Source: CAZWRV01 sp964636325 (GTDB taxonomy: Bacteria; Verrucomicrobiota; Lentisphaeria; Victivallales; GWF2-50-93). Taken from it: DNA of 64,000 nucleotides. Shown in pieces: positions 40,461 to 48,939 of this stretch. The first letter of the stretch is position 1, and each line of letters begins with the position of its first letter. The notes under the pieces are model-generated. The model worked only from the letters and a program-made list of their open reading frames with translations, ran no database searches and was not told the DNA's origin. A program made the position numbers and the translations under genes. The stretch covers positions 84,789 to 148,788 of the forward strand of contig CAZWRV010000001.1 of the NCBI GenBank assembly GCA_964636325.1, written 5' to 3'.

Positions 40461-41816
40461 ATGACCAAGAAATACGGCAAAGGTTCGGCAAGGATGCGCA
40501 TCACGTGCCTCAACGGCCTGCTGGCTCCGATTGAAGCCACCGAGGATGGGCTTGGCCGGCTCCGCAAGGAGATAGAGCGAATCTGTGGCTCCGGAACTGT
40601 TCCGCTGCGTCTTGCGATTACCGACAACACCGGCTCGCGATGGCGCTACGAGCTCGAGGCACTCCAGCGCGGGAACGGCACCGATGTCCCTGCGATTCCT
40701 TCGATTTTCTCGTTCCGGCGCCGCAGGCGGACGCGAACCGACGAGTTCAACGCCGCGATGATCATCCCGACCGGGATAGACTGCGCGATCGGAGGGCATG
40801 CCGGTGACGCGACTCCCGCTGTCCGGCTGATCTCGCAGGTCTGCGATCAGCTTGTCATACATCCGAACGCTGTCAACGCCTCCGACATCAACGAACAGAC
40901 CGAATCCTGCCTTTACGTCGAGGGGAGCCTGCTCTGCAGGCTTCTGATGGGCGACATCTCGGTCAGGAAGGTCCGGAGCAACAGGATACTCGTGGTGACC
41001 GAATCGCGCGAAGACAGCCAATGGCCCGTGGATCAGGTTGTGAACTCCTCGAGCGCAGCCAGGGCCACACTCGGCGCGGACTGCGTCAAGGTCGTGGTGC
41101 TCAAGGACAGGTTTGACATGACCATGACCACTGCGCCGTCGGGGCGTTCCGTCGGAGAAATCGCCGGGCTGGAACCACTCTGCAAGCTTCTGAAGGAGGA
41201 ACGGGCCAATTTTGATGCCGTCGCGCTTTCGACCCGGATATCCGCCGATACTGATCTCAGCCGTTTGATCTCCAGCTACTTCCGGGGAAACGACGGACCC
41301 AATCCATGGGGCGGCGTCGAGGCCGCCTTGACGCACACGGTCTCAATGGCGTTCGACATTCCTTCCGCCCACGCTCCGACAGTCGAGGACATGGAGACGC
41401 GGCTCGACGACTTCGGGCAGGTGGATCCCAGGAAGGCCGCCGAGGTCATATCTACAAGCTTCATGTTCTCCGTCCTGAAAGGCCTCCACAAGGCTCCCGC
41501 TGTTGTTTCAAATCCCGACGGAGCATATGATCCGTCCGTCATCGGAGCCGAGGACATCTCCTGCCTTGTAGTGCCGGACGGCTGCATAGGAATCCCGGTG
41601 ATTGCGGCGCTTCTGCAGGGGATATCCGTGATTGCCGTTAAAAACAACAGGAATCTGATGAAGAACGATTTGGGGAGGCTGCCCTTTGCGCCGGGGCAGC
41701 TTTTTTTCGTGGAGAGCTACTTGGAGGCGGCGGGCCTTATCGTAGCCCTTAAAGCGGGCTTGCATCCTGCGTCGCTGTCCCGCCCCCTCCGCCATACGCC
41801 GGTTCTGATTTATTGA
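40461..41816 (+). CDS. DUF3326 domain-containing protein
   Basis: The 451-residue protein matches DUF3326, a conserved family without assigned activity. Recognisable parts are FNAAMIIPTGIDCAIGGHAG, PAVRLISQVCDQLVIHPNAV, NASDINEQTESCLYVEGSLL, GGVEAALTHTVSMAFDIPSA, HAPTVEDMETRL and EDISCLVVPDGCIGIPV. I choose ATG 40461 because AGGAGG lies seven bases upstream; an ATG at 40455 would be too close. The cysteine, glycine and aspartate-rich loops suggest an enzyme, and no signal peptide is present. It converges on the spermidine-synthase-like gene, 16 bases away. Confidence 0.88.
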   Translation: MTKKYGKGSARMRITCLNGLLAPIEATEDGLGRLRKEIERICGSGTVPLRLAITDNTGSRWRYELEALQRGNGTDVPAIPSIFSFRRRRRTRTDEFNAAMIIPTGIDCAIGGHAGDATPAVRLISQVCDQLVIHPNAVNASDINEQTESCLYVEGSLLCRLLMGDISVRKVRSNRILVVTESREDSQWPVDQVVNSSSAARATLGADCVKVVVLKDRFDMTMTTAPSGRSVGEIAGLEPLCKLLKEERANFDAVALSTRISADTDLSRLISSYFRGNDGPNPWGGVEAALTHTVSMAFDIPSAHAPTVEDMETRLDDFGQVDPRKAAEVISTSFMFSVLKGLHKAPAVVSNPDGAYDPSVIGAEDISCLVVPDGCIGIPVIAALLQGISVIAVKNNRNLMKNDLGRLPFAPGQLFFVESYLEAAGLIVALKAGLHPASLSRPLRHTPVLIY

Positions 41817-41832
41817 AGGCACACGCCGGCCT

Positions 41833-42816
41833 TCATTTTCCTTCGAGCGTGAACTTGGAGTCGTAGTGCCTTTCGTAGGCCTCGGCGAATTTCGCACGTG
41901 TTCTGACGATGACTCCTGTCCTGTGCAGCGCCTGCCTCACGTCCTTCGGCTGCATCATCATCCTCAGGTGTGTCTCCCCGTCGTAGAACCTGAGCCTGGA
42001 GTCCAAGCGTCCGGCGATCGTCCTGTCAACGGACGAGGTGTTCTTGAAGGCCTTGATCGGCCGATCTGACGCAAGGATGATGGACCACTCCGAGAAGAAA
42101 CTCGGGATGTAGTGCGAATAGGCCCGTACATGGCTGAACACGGAGCCAAGTGTCTTCCGGATCGAGCAGCAGCAGAAAGTCTCTACTCCCGAGAAGGAGC
42201 CCGACTGCACCACGGCGAACCCCCCGCGATTCAGGTGCGACTTCAAAGTGCTGAAGAAGCCATGCGTGTATAGCGGAAAGCTCGGGCCGAGGTCCACCTG
42301 GTCGGTAAGATCCATTATTATCAGGTCGAAGTTCTCGTTCGAATTCTCCAGCCAGGCTTTTCCGTCGCCGATCACCAGCTTGACGCGCGGGTCTTCAAAC
42401 GCTCCGTCAGACCATTCCGGCATCAGGCGCCTGCAGTTTTGGACGAGTTCGCCGTCGATGTCGACCATCGTGGCCTGGACTACGGATCTGTGGCGCAGGA
42501 TTTCGCGGAGGGCTGCGCCGGGACCGCCGCCCAGCAGAAGCACATTCCGAGGACTCGGATGCATGCACATCCCGGGATGGATCAGCGCCTCATGATACAT
42601 GTATTCGTCGCGCTGCGCCGACTGGGGTGCTCCATCTATGAAAAGCATCTTCCCGTAGAAGGAGTTGCACGCGATCAACATTTCCTGGTATCTCGTTTTC
42701 CCGCGGAAAAGAATCCGGTCGATCCTGAATCCGTGCCTCTCGTCCGAATAAGGGCCGTTTTCATACAGCCATTCCGGCGCGGCAGCATCTTTAGCCATGG
42801 GCATTCGGCCCTCCAA
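41833..42816 (-). CDS. speE: Spermidine synthase-family aminopropyltransferase
   Basis: The 327-residue protein has the polyamine synthase pattern: YQEMLIACNSFYGKMLFIDG, QRDEYMYHEALIHPGM, VLLLGGGPGAALREILRH, VDIDGELVQNCRRLMPEW, VIGDGKAWLENSNENFDLII and DLTDQVDLGPSFPLYTHGFF. Aspartates that bind decarboxylated SAM and the polyamine are recognisable. It probably transfers an aminopropyl group to putrescine, although family members with other amine acceptors exist. It starts 3 bases after the SET-domain gene and is likely co-translated with it. SAM decarboxylase is not in the window. Confidence 0.88.
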   Translation of the reverse strand: MEGRMPMAKDAAAPEWLYENGPYSDERHGFRIDRILFRGKTRYQEMLIACNSFYGKMLFIDGAPQSAQRDEYMYHEALIHPGMCMHPSPRNVLLLGGGPGAALREILRHRSVVQATMVDIDGELVQNCRRLMPEWSDGAFEDPRVKLVIGDGKAWLENSNENFDLIIMDLTDQVDLGPSFPLYTHGFFSTLKSHLNRGGFAVVQSGSFSGVETFCCCSIRKTLGSVFSHVRAYSHYIPSFFSEWSIILASDRPIKAFKNTSSVDRTIAGRLDSRLRFYDGETHLRMMMQPKDVRQALHRTGVIVRTRAKFAEAYERHYDSKFTLEGK

Positions 42817-42819
42817 CGT

Positions 42820-43188
42820 CTAAATTCCATCGTAAATATCGTAGTTGACCGTCAGTTCCTCATCGGCCTTTATGTCGTATGCGGCCACAGCGACCCCGTA
42901 TCTGTCAGCATCCCTGTCGATCCTGATGTTGGGGCGGTCGCTGTGGTTCATGAAGCGGCAGTCGTCGCAGCACAGGATGAATCGGTCAAGAACTGGATCG
43001 ATGTGTCCGTAGTGCAGCAAGACCTTGCGGGAATGCGGCGCCTGCTCGTCCAGAAGCCGCGGATCCTGATCCAAGTCAAAGCCGGGCGTGAATCTCCAGA
43101 CCACGGTCCCTTCCGGAATGTCATGCACGGAGAACACTCCCAGGCCGTGGATATCGCTCGGCCCGATCCTCACAGGTATGAGAAGCAT
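42820..43188 (-). CDS. Small SET-domain protein
   Basis: The 122-residue protein is almost a bare SET domain: VRIGPSDIHGLGVFSVHDIP at the start, DDCRFMNHSDRPNIRID with the N-H-S motif in the middle and IKADEELTVNYDIYDGI at the end, which form the SAM and lysine channel in lysine methyltransferases. No pre-SET or post-SET cysteines are seen. In bacteria, such proteins may methylate lysine on proteins, but targets are mostly unknown. It is read 3 bases before the spermidine-synthase-like gene, which also relies on a SAM-derived substrate. Function in this organism is not known. Confidence 0.9.
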   Translation of the reverse strand: MLLIPVRIGPSDIHGLGVFSVHDIPEGTVVWRFTPGFDLDQDPRLLDEQAPHSRKVLLHYGHIDPVLDRFILCCDDCRFMNHSDRPNIRIDRDADRYGVAVAAYDIKADEELTVNYDIYDGI

Positions 43189-43267
43189 AGGAAACCATCC
43201 TTAAGAATGCATGTAAAATTTAGATCTGATCTTCTGACGGCGCAAATGCAATATTGGGCAGGGGCGT

Positions 43268-43807
43268 TCAGACATCGGATCCGGACTTGCTGAGGATCAT
43301 CACTATCGAGCCCGGCAGTTCATCCGGCTCGAGTATGTCGGGAGTCAGCGAGCGGTCTATTTTTTTGAAGCCGAGTTCGGCATAATACGCTTCAAGGGAC
43401 GGGACGCAGTCGATATAAACTTCCTCCGCTGAAACGGCATCAATCATATGACGCATCACCGCATGCCCCAGACGGGCGCCCCGTTCATCCTCCTTGACCC
43501 ATACGTCAACAATGGTTGAACGGCCATCGGAGGTTATCCATTCGCGCGCGCCCGCGACGACTTCTTCGCCGCGGACGGCGACATAAACCAAGCTGGCGTC
43601 CGTCCACTCGTCGATCCAGCGATCCAGCGCAGAGCAGATGGCGTGGAACTTCCGTGCGTCTTTTCTTGTCGCTCGACGGACTACCACCCCGGACGGCAGC
43701 TGCGGCGCGAGACTGTCCGGCCCTCGCCGGCGCTGTTCTACCATCGGCTTTGAGGCACCGCCTTCATCCGTAATGCCGGGGGAACTGGGAGAATGATTTT
43801 TTGCCAT
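43268..43807 (-). CDS. GNAT-family N-acetyltransferase
   Basis: The 179-residue protein contains a GNAT domain: VVVRRATRKDARKFHAICSA, LVYVAVRGEEVVAGAREWIT, the acetyl-CoA region VDVWVKEDERGARLGHAVMR and YIDCVPSLEAYYAELGFKKI. The N-terminal 35 residues are not conserved and may include a false start, but no later ATG is obvious. It stands alone between the SET-domain gene and the divergent coiled-coil membrane protein gene. The substrate, a small amine or protein N-terminus, cannot be inferred. Confidence 0.85.
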   Translation of the reverse strand: MAKNHSPSSPGITDEGGASKPMVEQRRRGPDSLAPQLPSGVVVRRATRKDARKFHAICSALDRWIDEWTDASLVYVAVRGEEVVAGAREWITSDGRSTIVDVWVKEDERGARLGHAVMRHMIDAVSAEEVYIDCVPSLEAYYAELGFKKIDRSLTPDILEPDELPGSIVMILSKSGSDV

Positions 43808-43951
43808 TATACTAAAAAATATTGTGGAAGCGATGAAAATTCAAGAGGGGGGCATTGCCTTACGGGATGGCCACTTGAAATTTTCGATTTTTTGTAACCT
43901 TTTAGATGTTTACGCAGTATATTGTGCTTTGCGGTATTATTAGGAGCGTAG

Positions 43952-44566
43952 ATGGCAAGGCGTAAAAAATCGAGGAAGGGCTTTATAGCCGCCGTATGCG
44001 GCGTCTCACTGGCGCTGCTCGGCGGAATCGTGCTCTTGTGCAGCTATCTTTCCGACAAGCGTGAGCCTCTGACGCACAACCAGATCCTGGCGAAGGACGA
44101 TTGGACGAAGGATGAGCTATCCGACACCCTGGCCCGGATGGCGCTGCAAAGGCATTCGAGGGACAGCGCCCGTGCGCCGAAGGAGGTCTACGAACATCTC
44201 CGCAAGCAGATCGAAAAGCTGCCGAAGCAGGAGCAGGACAAGCTTGTCAAGAACACTATAAACATCACAATCGACAAGGGGCTTGCAGTTTTCAGGACGA
44301 TGGAGCGGGAAAGGCGCAAGGAGCTGCTTGAACGCATGAAGAAGGAGGCCGTCGACAACAGGATGGTCGCCGAGGAGATCGCCAGGAATCCGCAGGATCT
44401 GACCGAAGAGGACAAGAAGCAGATAGAGCAGATGAAGGCACAGAGCAGAGAGCTGGTCTCGTCATCCCTGGGCGAGGCCATGGTCAACAAGATGACCCCC
44501 GAGGAGAGGAAGGAGATGGCACCGATAGTCAAGGAATGGGTCGGGATACTGGAGGCGCTGCAGTGA
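43952..44566 (+). CDS. Membrane-anchored coiled-coil protein of unknown function
   Basis: The 204-residue protein has a lysine/arginine-rich start (MARRKKSRKG), one hydrophobic segment FIAAVCGVSLALLGGIVLLC (residues 11-32), and then about 165 highly charged, probably helical residues (ERERRKELLERMKKEAVDNR, KKQIEQMKAQSRELV). A single-pass protein with a cytoplasmic N-terminus and a periplasmic helical body is the likely arrangement. TAGGAG lies eight bases before the ATG. I do not recognise a family. It precedes the pseudopilin gene by about 120 bases and may or may not work with it. Confidence 0.8.
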   Translation: MARRKKSRKGFIAAVCGVSLALLGGIVLLCSYLSDKREPLTHNQILAKDDWTKDELSDTLARMALQRHSRDSARAPKEVYEHLRKQIEKLPKQEQDKLVKNTINITIDKGLAVFRTMERERRKELLERMKKEAVDNRMVAEEIARNPQDLTEEDKKQIEQMKAQSRELVSSSLGEAMVNKMTPEERKEMAPIVKEWVGILEALQ

Positions 44567-44689
44567 ATTCAGATTTCCTGACCCGCTTATTCGACGTGGT
44601 TAATAATGGGCTAAGACTCTTGTGGCTTTTCAGTGCGAGGAGCCGGAAATCTGAATCTGAAATACCTCCTAGGAGTCGGCATTTCACCA

Positions 44690-45244
44690 TTGAAATCAAA
44701 AAGTAAAATCGGCAATCGGCAATCATCATTAGGCAATGTCTTCACCCTCATCGAACTGCTCGTGATCATCGCGATCATCGGGATACTGGCCGGACTGCTC
44801 ATCCCCATGACGTTGAAAATGAAGCGGAAGGGCTTGAAGACGAAATGCATGAACAATCTCGTCCAGATAGGCAAGGCCCTTGAGATGTATTCCTCGGAAA
44901 ACGACTACTTCCTGCCGACCTGCACGATGGCTCCTTCCGATCCTCCGGCGGGAGAGGAGGGCCTGCCCTCGGTACGGACTATACTTTCGCCGTATATTGC
45001 CGGCGGCCAGGAGGTCTTCCTGTGCCCGTCGGATCCGGACGGCAAGTTTTTCAAGCAGGAGGGCTTGAGCTACGAATGGCAGTCCTCCATGGTCAACGGC
45101 AGGAAAGTGGACAAGAACTCGCTGAAGCTCCTCGGATACGACAGGGTGATCATGATGGACTACGACAACTTCCATGATCAGCCCCACCCGAAGAACTACC
45201 TCTACATCGACGCCCGTGTTTCCGGCAAGCTGGAGCTGAACTGA
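44690..45244 (+). CDS. Type II secretion/type IV pilin-like protein (pseudopilin)
   Basis: A prepilin-type leader is clear: basic residues, then LGNVFTLIELLVIIAIIGIL and AGLLIPMTLKMKRKGLKTKC. The body shows VQIGKALEMYSSENDYFLPT, FLCPSDPDGKFF and GYDRVIMMDYDNFH, typical of the large pseudopilin families found in PVC bacteria. The leader has one extra residue between the glycine and the usual phenylalanine (GNVFTLIE), so cleavage may differ. The start is unclear: TTG at 44690 gives a plausible short leader; GTG at 44633 is the longer choice. It immediately precedes the ABC transporter ATPase gene (one base). Confidence 0.85.
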   Translation: MKSKSKIGNRQSSLGNVFTLIELLVIIAIIGILAGLLIPMTLKMKRKGLKTKCMNNLVQIGKALEMYSSENDYFLPTCTMAPSDPPAGEEGLPSVRTILSPYIAGGQEVFLCPSDPDGKFFKQEGLSYEWQSSMVNGRKVDKNSLKLLGYDRVIMMDYDNFHDQPHPKNYLYIDARVSGKLELN

Positions 45245-45245
45245 G

Positions 45246-46169
45246 ATGCTGAAATGTTCGAACTTGAGCAAGAGATATCCGGGCGGCCACGGTGTCTTCG
45301 ATGTGAACCTGGAGGTGAAGGAGCATGACATCTTCGCACTCCTCGGCCCGAACGGCTCTGGCAAGAGCACGCTGATCAAGATGATTACCGGGCTTGTCTG
45401 GCCGGACGACGGGGAAGTATGCATCAACGGATACGACGTCCACAACGAGCACCACATGGCGCTGAAGCGTGTCGGAGCGATCATCGAATGGCCGGCGTTC
45501 ATCCCCTACCTTACGGCAAGGCAGAACCTCAAGGTCTTTACGGGGGCATACGGCAAGGATTTCGAAAGCAGGATGACGGAGGTCGTCGAGATGGTGAACA
45601 TGGCCTCCCGGCTCGACGACAAGGTGATCAACTTCTCGACCGGCATGAAGCAGAGGCTAGGCCTGGCGCTGGCGCTCCTGCCAGATTCAAGCCTGGTAAT
45701 CCTCGACGAACCCGCCAACGGACTCGACCCCAACGGCATCATCGAGATAAGGGGCCTGATAAAGGAGTTCAACAGGAAGTTCGGGGCGACCGTCTTCCTC
45801 ACAAGCCATCTCCTGGGCGAGGTCGAGCAGATCTGCGACAGGATGGCCATCATACACCGCGGCAGGCTGGCCGCTGCAGGCAGCATACAGGAGCTCCTCG
45901 GCAAATGCATCACCGTCTGCATAAGCGCTGATCCTGCCGCCGAGGCCATGGCATGCCTGGAGAAGCTGAAGCTAGAAAAGGAATGCCCAATCTTGTCGCT
46001 CCGCGCTGAGGACGGCAGGATAATCGTCGAGTCCGACAGGGACTGTTCGGCCGACATCAACGCGCTCCTCGTGGGCCGCGGCATCCGCGTAAGCTCCATT
46101 TGCCAGGAGAAGCAGAGGCTCGAATCCTTCTTCATGAGAGTCACCGACGGGGAGACCGATGTTAAATGA
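45246..46169 (+). CDS. ABC-2 type transporter ATP-binding protein
   Basis: The 307-residue ATPase carries Walker A LLGPNGSGKSTLIKMITG, Q-loop-containing RVGAIIEWPAFIPYLTARQN, a signature variant FSTGMKQRLGLALALL, Walker B SLVILDEPANGLDPNG and the switch FLTSHLLGEVEQICDRM. It belongs to the CcmA/YadG-like drug and polysaccharide exporter group. A C-terminal extension of about 75 residues follows the ATPase core. The permease gene starts 11 bases before its end, so both are one transporter. What is exported is unknown; a gliding or lantibiotic-immunity type are other possibilities. Confidence 0.94.
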   Translation: MLKCSNLSKRYPGGHGVFDVNLEVKEHDIFALLGPNGSGKSTLIKMITGLVWPDDGEVCINGYDVHNEHHMALKRVGAIIEWPAFIPYLTARQNLKVFTGAYGKDFESRMTEVVEMVNMASRLDDKVINFSTGMKQRLGLALALLPDSSLVILDEPANGLDPNGIIEIRGLIKEFNRKFGATVFLTSHLLGEVEQICDRMAIIHRGRLAAAGSIQELLGKCITVCISADPAAEAMACLEKLKLEKECPILSLRAEDGRIIVESDRDCSADINALLVGRGIRVSSICQEKQRLESFFMRVTDGETDVK

Positions 46170-47007
46170 CATAGCAAACGAATTCCTGAAAATCGTCAGG
46201 CAGAAGAAGAACTACATCGCTATGGTCGGGCACTTCGTGCTGATGACGCTCTGCGTGATTGGCGTCAGCAGGACCGCCGACCTGCACCGCATGACGAACA
46301 TAGACAGGATGGGGATATCGCTTTCAGACTTCCAGCAATTCCTCGACGGGCTCTTCTTTGCAAGGACAATGATTGTGCCGTCGTTCATGATAATCATGCC
46401 TATACTCGTCTGCACCGTCGCCGGCGACCTGATCGCGGGCGAGGTGCAGGACGGCAGCATGCGCCTCTACGCGGCCCGGCCGCGCGGAAGGCTCCGCATC
46501 GTCTTCTCGAAAATCATCGCGATGTATGTCTTCTGCATGGGCTTCTGCATATATTTCGGAGTCGCGGGTCTCGTCTCGGGATACCTGTTCTTCGGATGGC
46601 AGAACACGCAGATTATCCCGCTCCTCGACCTGGGGCTGGGGACCGACCTGGAAATCCTGAGCTCTTCGCAGGCGATGGCGAGGTACTGGCTTGTCACCGC
46701 ATACTACGGCCTGTCGGTGCTGACGCTCGGATGCATCACCCTCTTCTTCTCGAGCATCTTCAACAGGATGACCTCCGCGACCGTCGCAGGGATAACGCTC
46801 TACTTCGTCTCATACATCTTCGAGAACCTGCCGCTCCTCGTATCCTGGAGGCCGTATTTCCTCTCTCACGTCATGAACGCCTGCGCGCTCTTCTGGCTAG
46901 ACCCCGTGCCCTCCGTGCGCATCGTCTTCAATCTGCTCGTCCTCCTCGCATACGTCCTGGTCTTTAGCGCCGCCACCATCATCGTCTTCAAGAACAAGGA
47001 CATATGA
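46159..47007 (+). CDS. ABC-2 type transporter permease
   Basis: The 282-residue membrane protein has about six hydrophobic segments, the pattern LVCTVAGDLIAGEVQDGSMRLYAARP that precedes transmembrane segments in ABC-2 permeases, and a last helix LLVLLAYVLVFSAATIIVFK. It overlaps the ATPase gene by 11 bases and should form a dimer with two copies of it. The first start codon in frame is used; the N-terminus LNDIANEFLKIVRQKKNYIA is typical. The substrate is unknown. Confidence 0.92.
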   Translation: MLNDIANEFLKIVRQKKNYIAMVGHFVLMTLCVIGVSRTADLHRMTNIDRMGISLSDFQQFLDGLFFARTMIVPSFMIIMPILVCTVAGDLIAGEVQDGSMRLYAARPRGRLRIVFSKIIAMYVFCMGFCIYFGVAGLVSGYLFFGWQNTQIIPLLDLGLGTDLEILSSSQAMARYWLVTAYYGLSVLTLGCITLFFSSIFNRMTSATVAGITLYFVSYIFENLPLLVSWRPYFLSHVMNACALFWLDPVPSVRIVFNLLVLLAYVLVFSAATIIVFKNKDI

Positions 47008-47032
47008 TTGCAAATAAGGAGTTGGTGGGGAA

Positions 47033-48784
47033 TTGGCTTATTCGGAAATATTTTTCTGGTGCGCGTTCGCAAGTGCGGGGTTGCTGCTGTATGAAATTCT
47101 GGTTCCGCTGCTGGACGCGGGATATTCCAGGCAGAAGGCTTCAGCTCTTGCATTGTCACAGGCAATATACCTGAGCGCGCTGGCCCTGTTCTTCTTTTCA
47201 TTCCGCTGGCAGTGGATGTTCTGCAACGAGCAGCTCAACATCGACGAGGGCTCATTCCTGGTAGCGGCCGAGAGCATACGCAAGATTCCGGGGCTTTGGC
47301 TCAGGATTGACCTCGTCACAAGCGGAATGCCAAACCTGATCCCGATGACGTTTGCCCTTGGGTTGGGATTGGAGCCCGACTACATCACCGCGCATATAGT
47401 CGCCTTCGCACTGCAGCTGATGATAGTGTATTCCATATACTCGGCCTGCCGTCCGCTTTTCGGGGAGTCCGCAGCCAGGCTTGCCGTACTGCAGCCCGTC
47501 TGCTTCTATTCCCTTGCATGCGAATTTGATTTTCTTCACTGCAGCTCCGAACTTTTTCCGTCCCTGCTGATAATGCTGGCGTTGCTTTCTCTGATCTCGG
47601 CCTATTCCGAGGCTAAAAATGCAAGGGCGTGGCTTCTGGGCGCGGCGGGTTTTCTCCTGAGCCTTGCCGTCCTCTCTAAAATCCAGTCCGTCCCTGTAGT
47701 CCTGATGGCCTGTGCCGTCTGCCTGATATCGGTCTGCATGAACAGGGACAAGGTATCCCTCACAAGGGCCGTCCTGATCTTCATAGGTGGCCTGCTTATT
47801 TTTCCCGCCTTGTATTCTGCAGCACTGGCGTCGCAAGGCCTTTTTGGGGATTTCACAGTAAACAACTTCTCCCGTAACATCGGCTATGTCATGGGCGGCA
47901 GCCACGCCATCAACACCTTTACCTTGTTCTTTTCCATCGTGGCGTTCAAGGCGTTGTGCGTCGGAAGCTTCATAATCGCCGCGGCGGGGATAGCAGCCCT
48001 TCTTTTCGTCAGGCGGCGGAAACGCCTAACCATATGGGAGATGCCGTCGATGTGCCTGGCCGCCGCCGTCCTGCTGTGCCTGGGTTCGCTTATCGCGGTG
48101 CTGACGCCTGGCAGGTTGTTCGCCCATTACTTGAATTTCCTCATATTCCCGCTTGCCCTTTTCAACGGGGCGCTCCTTAATTTGCTGCTGAAGTCGGTCC
48201 CCGGATTGCGGTCAATGACGGAAAAATCAAATCCGGCCCCTGGCGGTACGGGGAAATATTTGAATCTTTGCACATTCAGCTTAGAAGGGATAATATCGAT
48301 GTCTTTCATGCTTGCGATTGTGCTGCCTTTCATCACGCTTCTATGCTTCAACAGTGATCAACTGCCTATCAGGAAGGATTTCAATCCGGAAACGCTTAAA
48401 ATGCCCGGAAGCCCTGTCGCTGCCTGCATCCGCAGCATGACCGAACCCGGCCAGAAAATGTTGGTCTGGGGATGGATGCCATGCTACCATCTGCAGACTA
48501 AAATGCTGCTCGGAACTAGGGAGACAATGACATATTACGCAATATCCCAGGGGCCTTTGCAGGACTATTACCGCAGACGTCTGCTCGACGACGTAAGGAA
48601 AACGGCACCGGAAGTTTTCGTAGACGACGTGTGCCAGTTCAATATTGTCTTCTCCAGCCCAAAGGACAGGCACGAGTCATTCAAGGAACTGGCGGATTAT
48701 ATAGCGCAAAACTATCGACTTGCCGGAGTCTTCGACGGAAGGAGAGTCTACATAAGAGCTGCTTCTTCCGGCACGATGAAGTGA
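47033..48784 (+). CDS. GT39-like membrane glycosyltransferase
   Basis: The 583-residue protein has about ten hydrophobic segments and the GT-C acidic pair at residues 71-72 (EQLNIDEGSFLVAAES). The C-terminal soluble part includes MTEPGQKMLVWGWMPCYHLQ and ETMTYYAISQGPLQDYY, as in other bacterial GT39/GT83 proteins; it lacks the inserted modules of the two larger GT-C proteins. TTG at 47033 is the start in frame, with AAGGAG 11 bases upstream. It follows the ABC-2 permease gene by 25 bases and probably uses a polyprenyl-phosphate sugar outside the membrane. Confidence 0.87.
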   Translation: MAYSEIFFWCAFASAGLLLYEILVPLLDAGYSRQKASALALSQAIYLSALALFFFSFRWQWMFCNEQLNIDEGSFLVAAESIRKIPGLWLRIDLVTSGMPNLIPMTFALGLGLEPDYITAHIVAFALQLMIVYSIYSACRPLFGESAARLAVLQPVCFYSLACEFDFLHCSSELFPSLLIMLALLSLISAYSEAKNARAWLLGAAGFLLSLAVLSKIQSVPVVLMACAVCLISVCMNRDKVSLTRAVLIFIGGLLIFPALYSAALASQGLFGDFTVNNFSRNIGYVMGGSHAINTFTLFFSIVAFKALCVGSFIIAAAGIAALLFVRRRKRLTIWEMPSMCLAAAVLLCLGSLIAVLTPGRLFAHYLNFLIFPLALFNGALLNLLLKSVPGLRSMTEKSNPAPGGTGKYLNLCTFSLEGIISMSFMLAIVLPFITLLCFNSDQLPIRKDFNPETLKMPGSPVAACIRSMTEPGQKMLVWGWMPCYHLQTKMLLGTRETMTYYAISQGPLQDYYRRRLLDDVRKTAPEVFVDDVCQFNIVFSSPKDRHESFKELADYIAQNYRLAGVFDGRRVYIRAASSGTMK

Positions 48785-48939
48785 CTTGCCGATGGCCTGT
48801 TCCATAATGCGCAGTCTTCCGCCTTCGTTGAACTTCGGCGCGACAATGAAGCCAGCACATGCTTCGCTTATGTCCGCCTGAAATCGTCCAGCTTAACAGT
48901 TCCGGATCCCGCCCGTGAAAATCTGGCTCTTCCGGTTGG

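Noticed and set aside
48785..48939. Possible gene between the third GT-C gene and the GGGtGRT gene
   Set aside because: The 155-base gap has only short frames without a start signal or recognisable motif.
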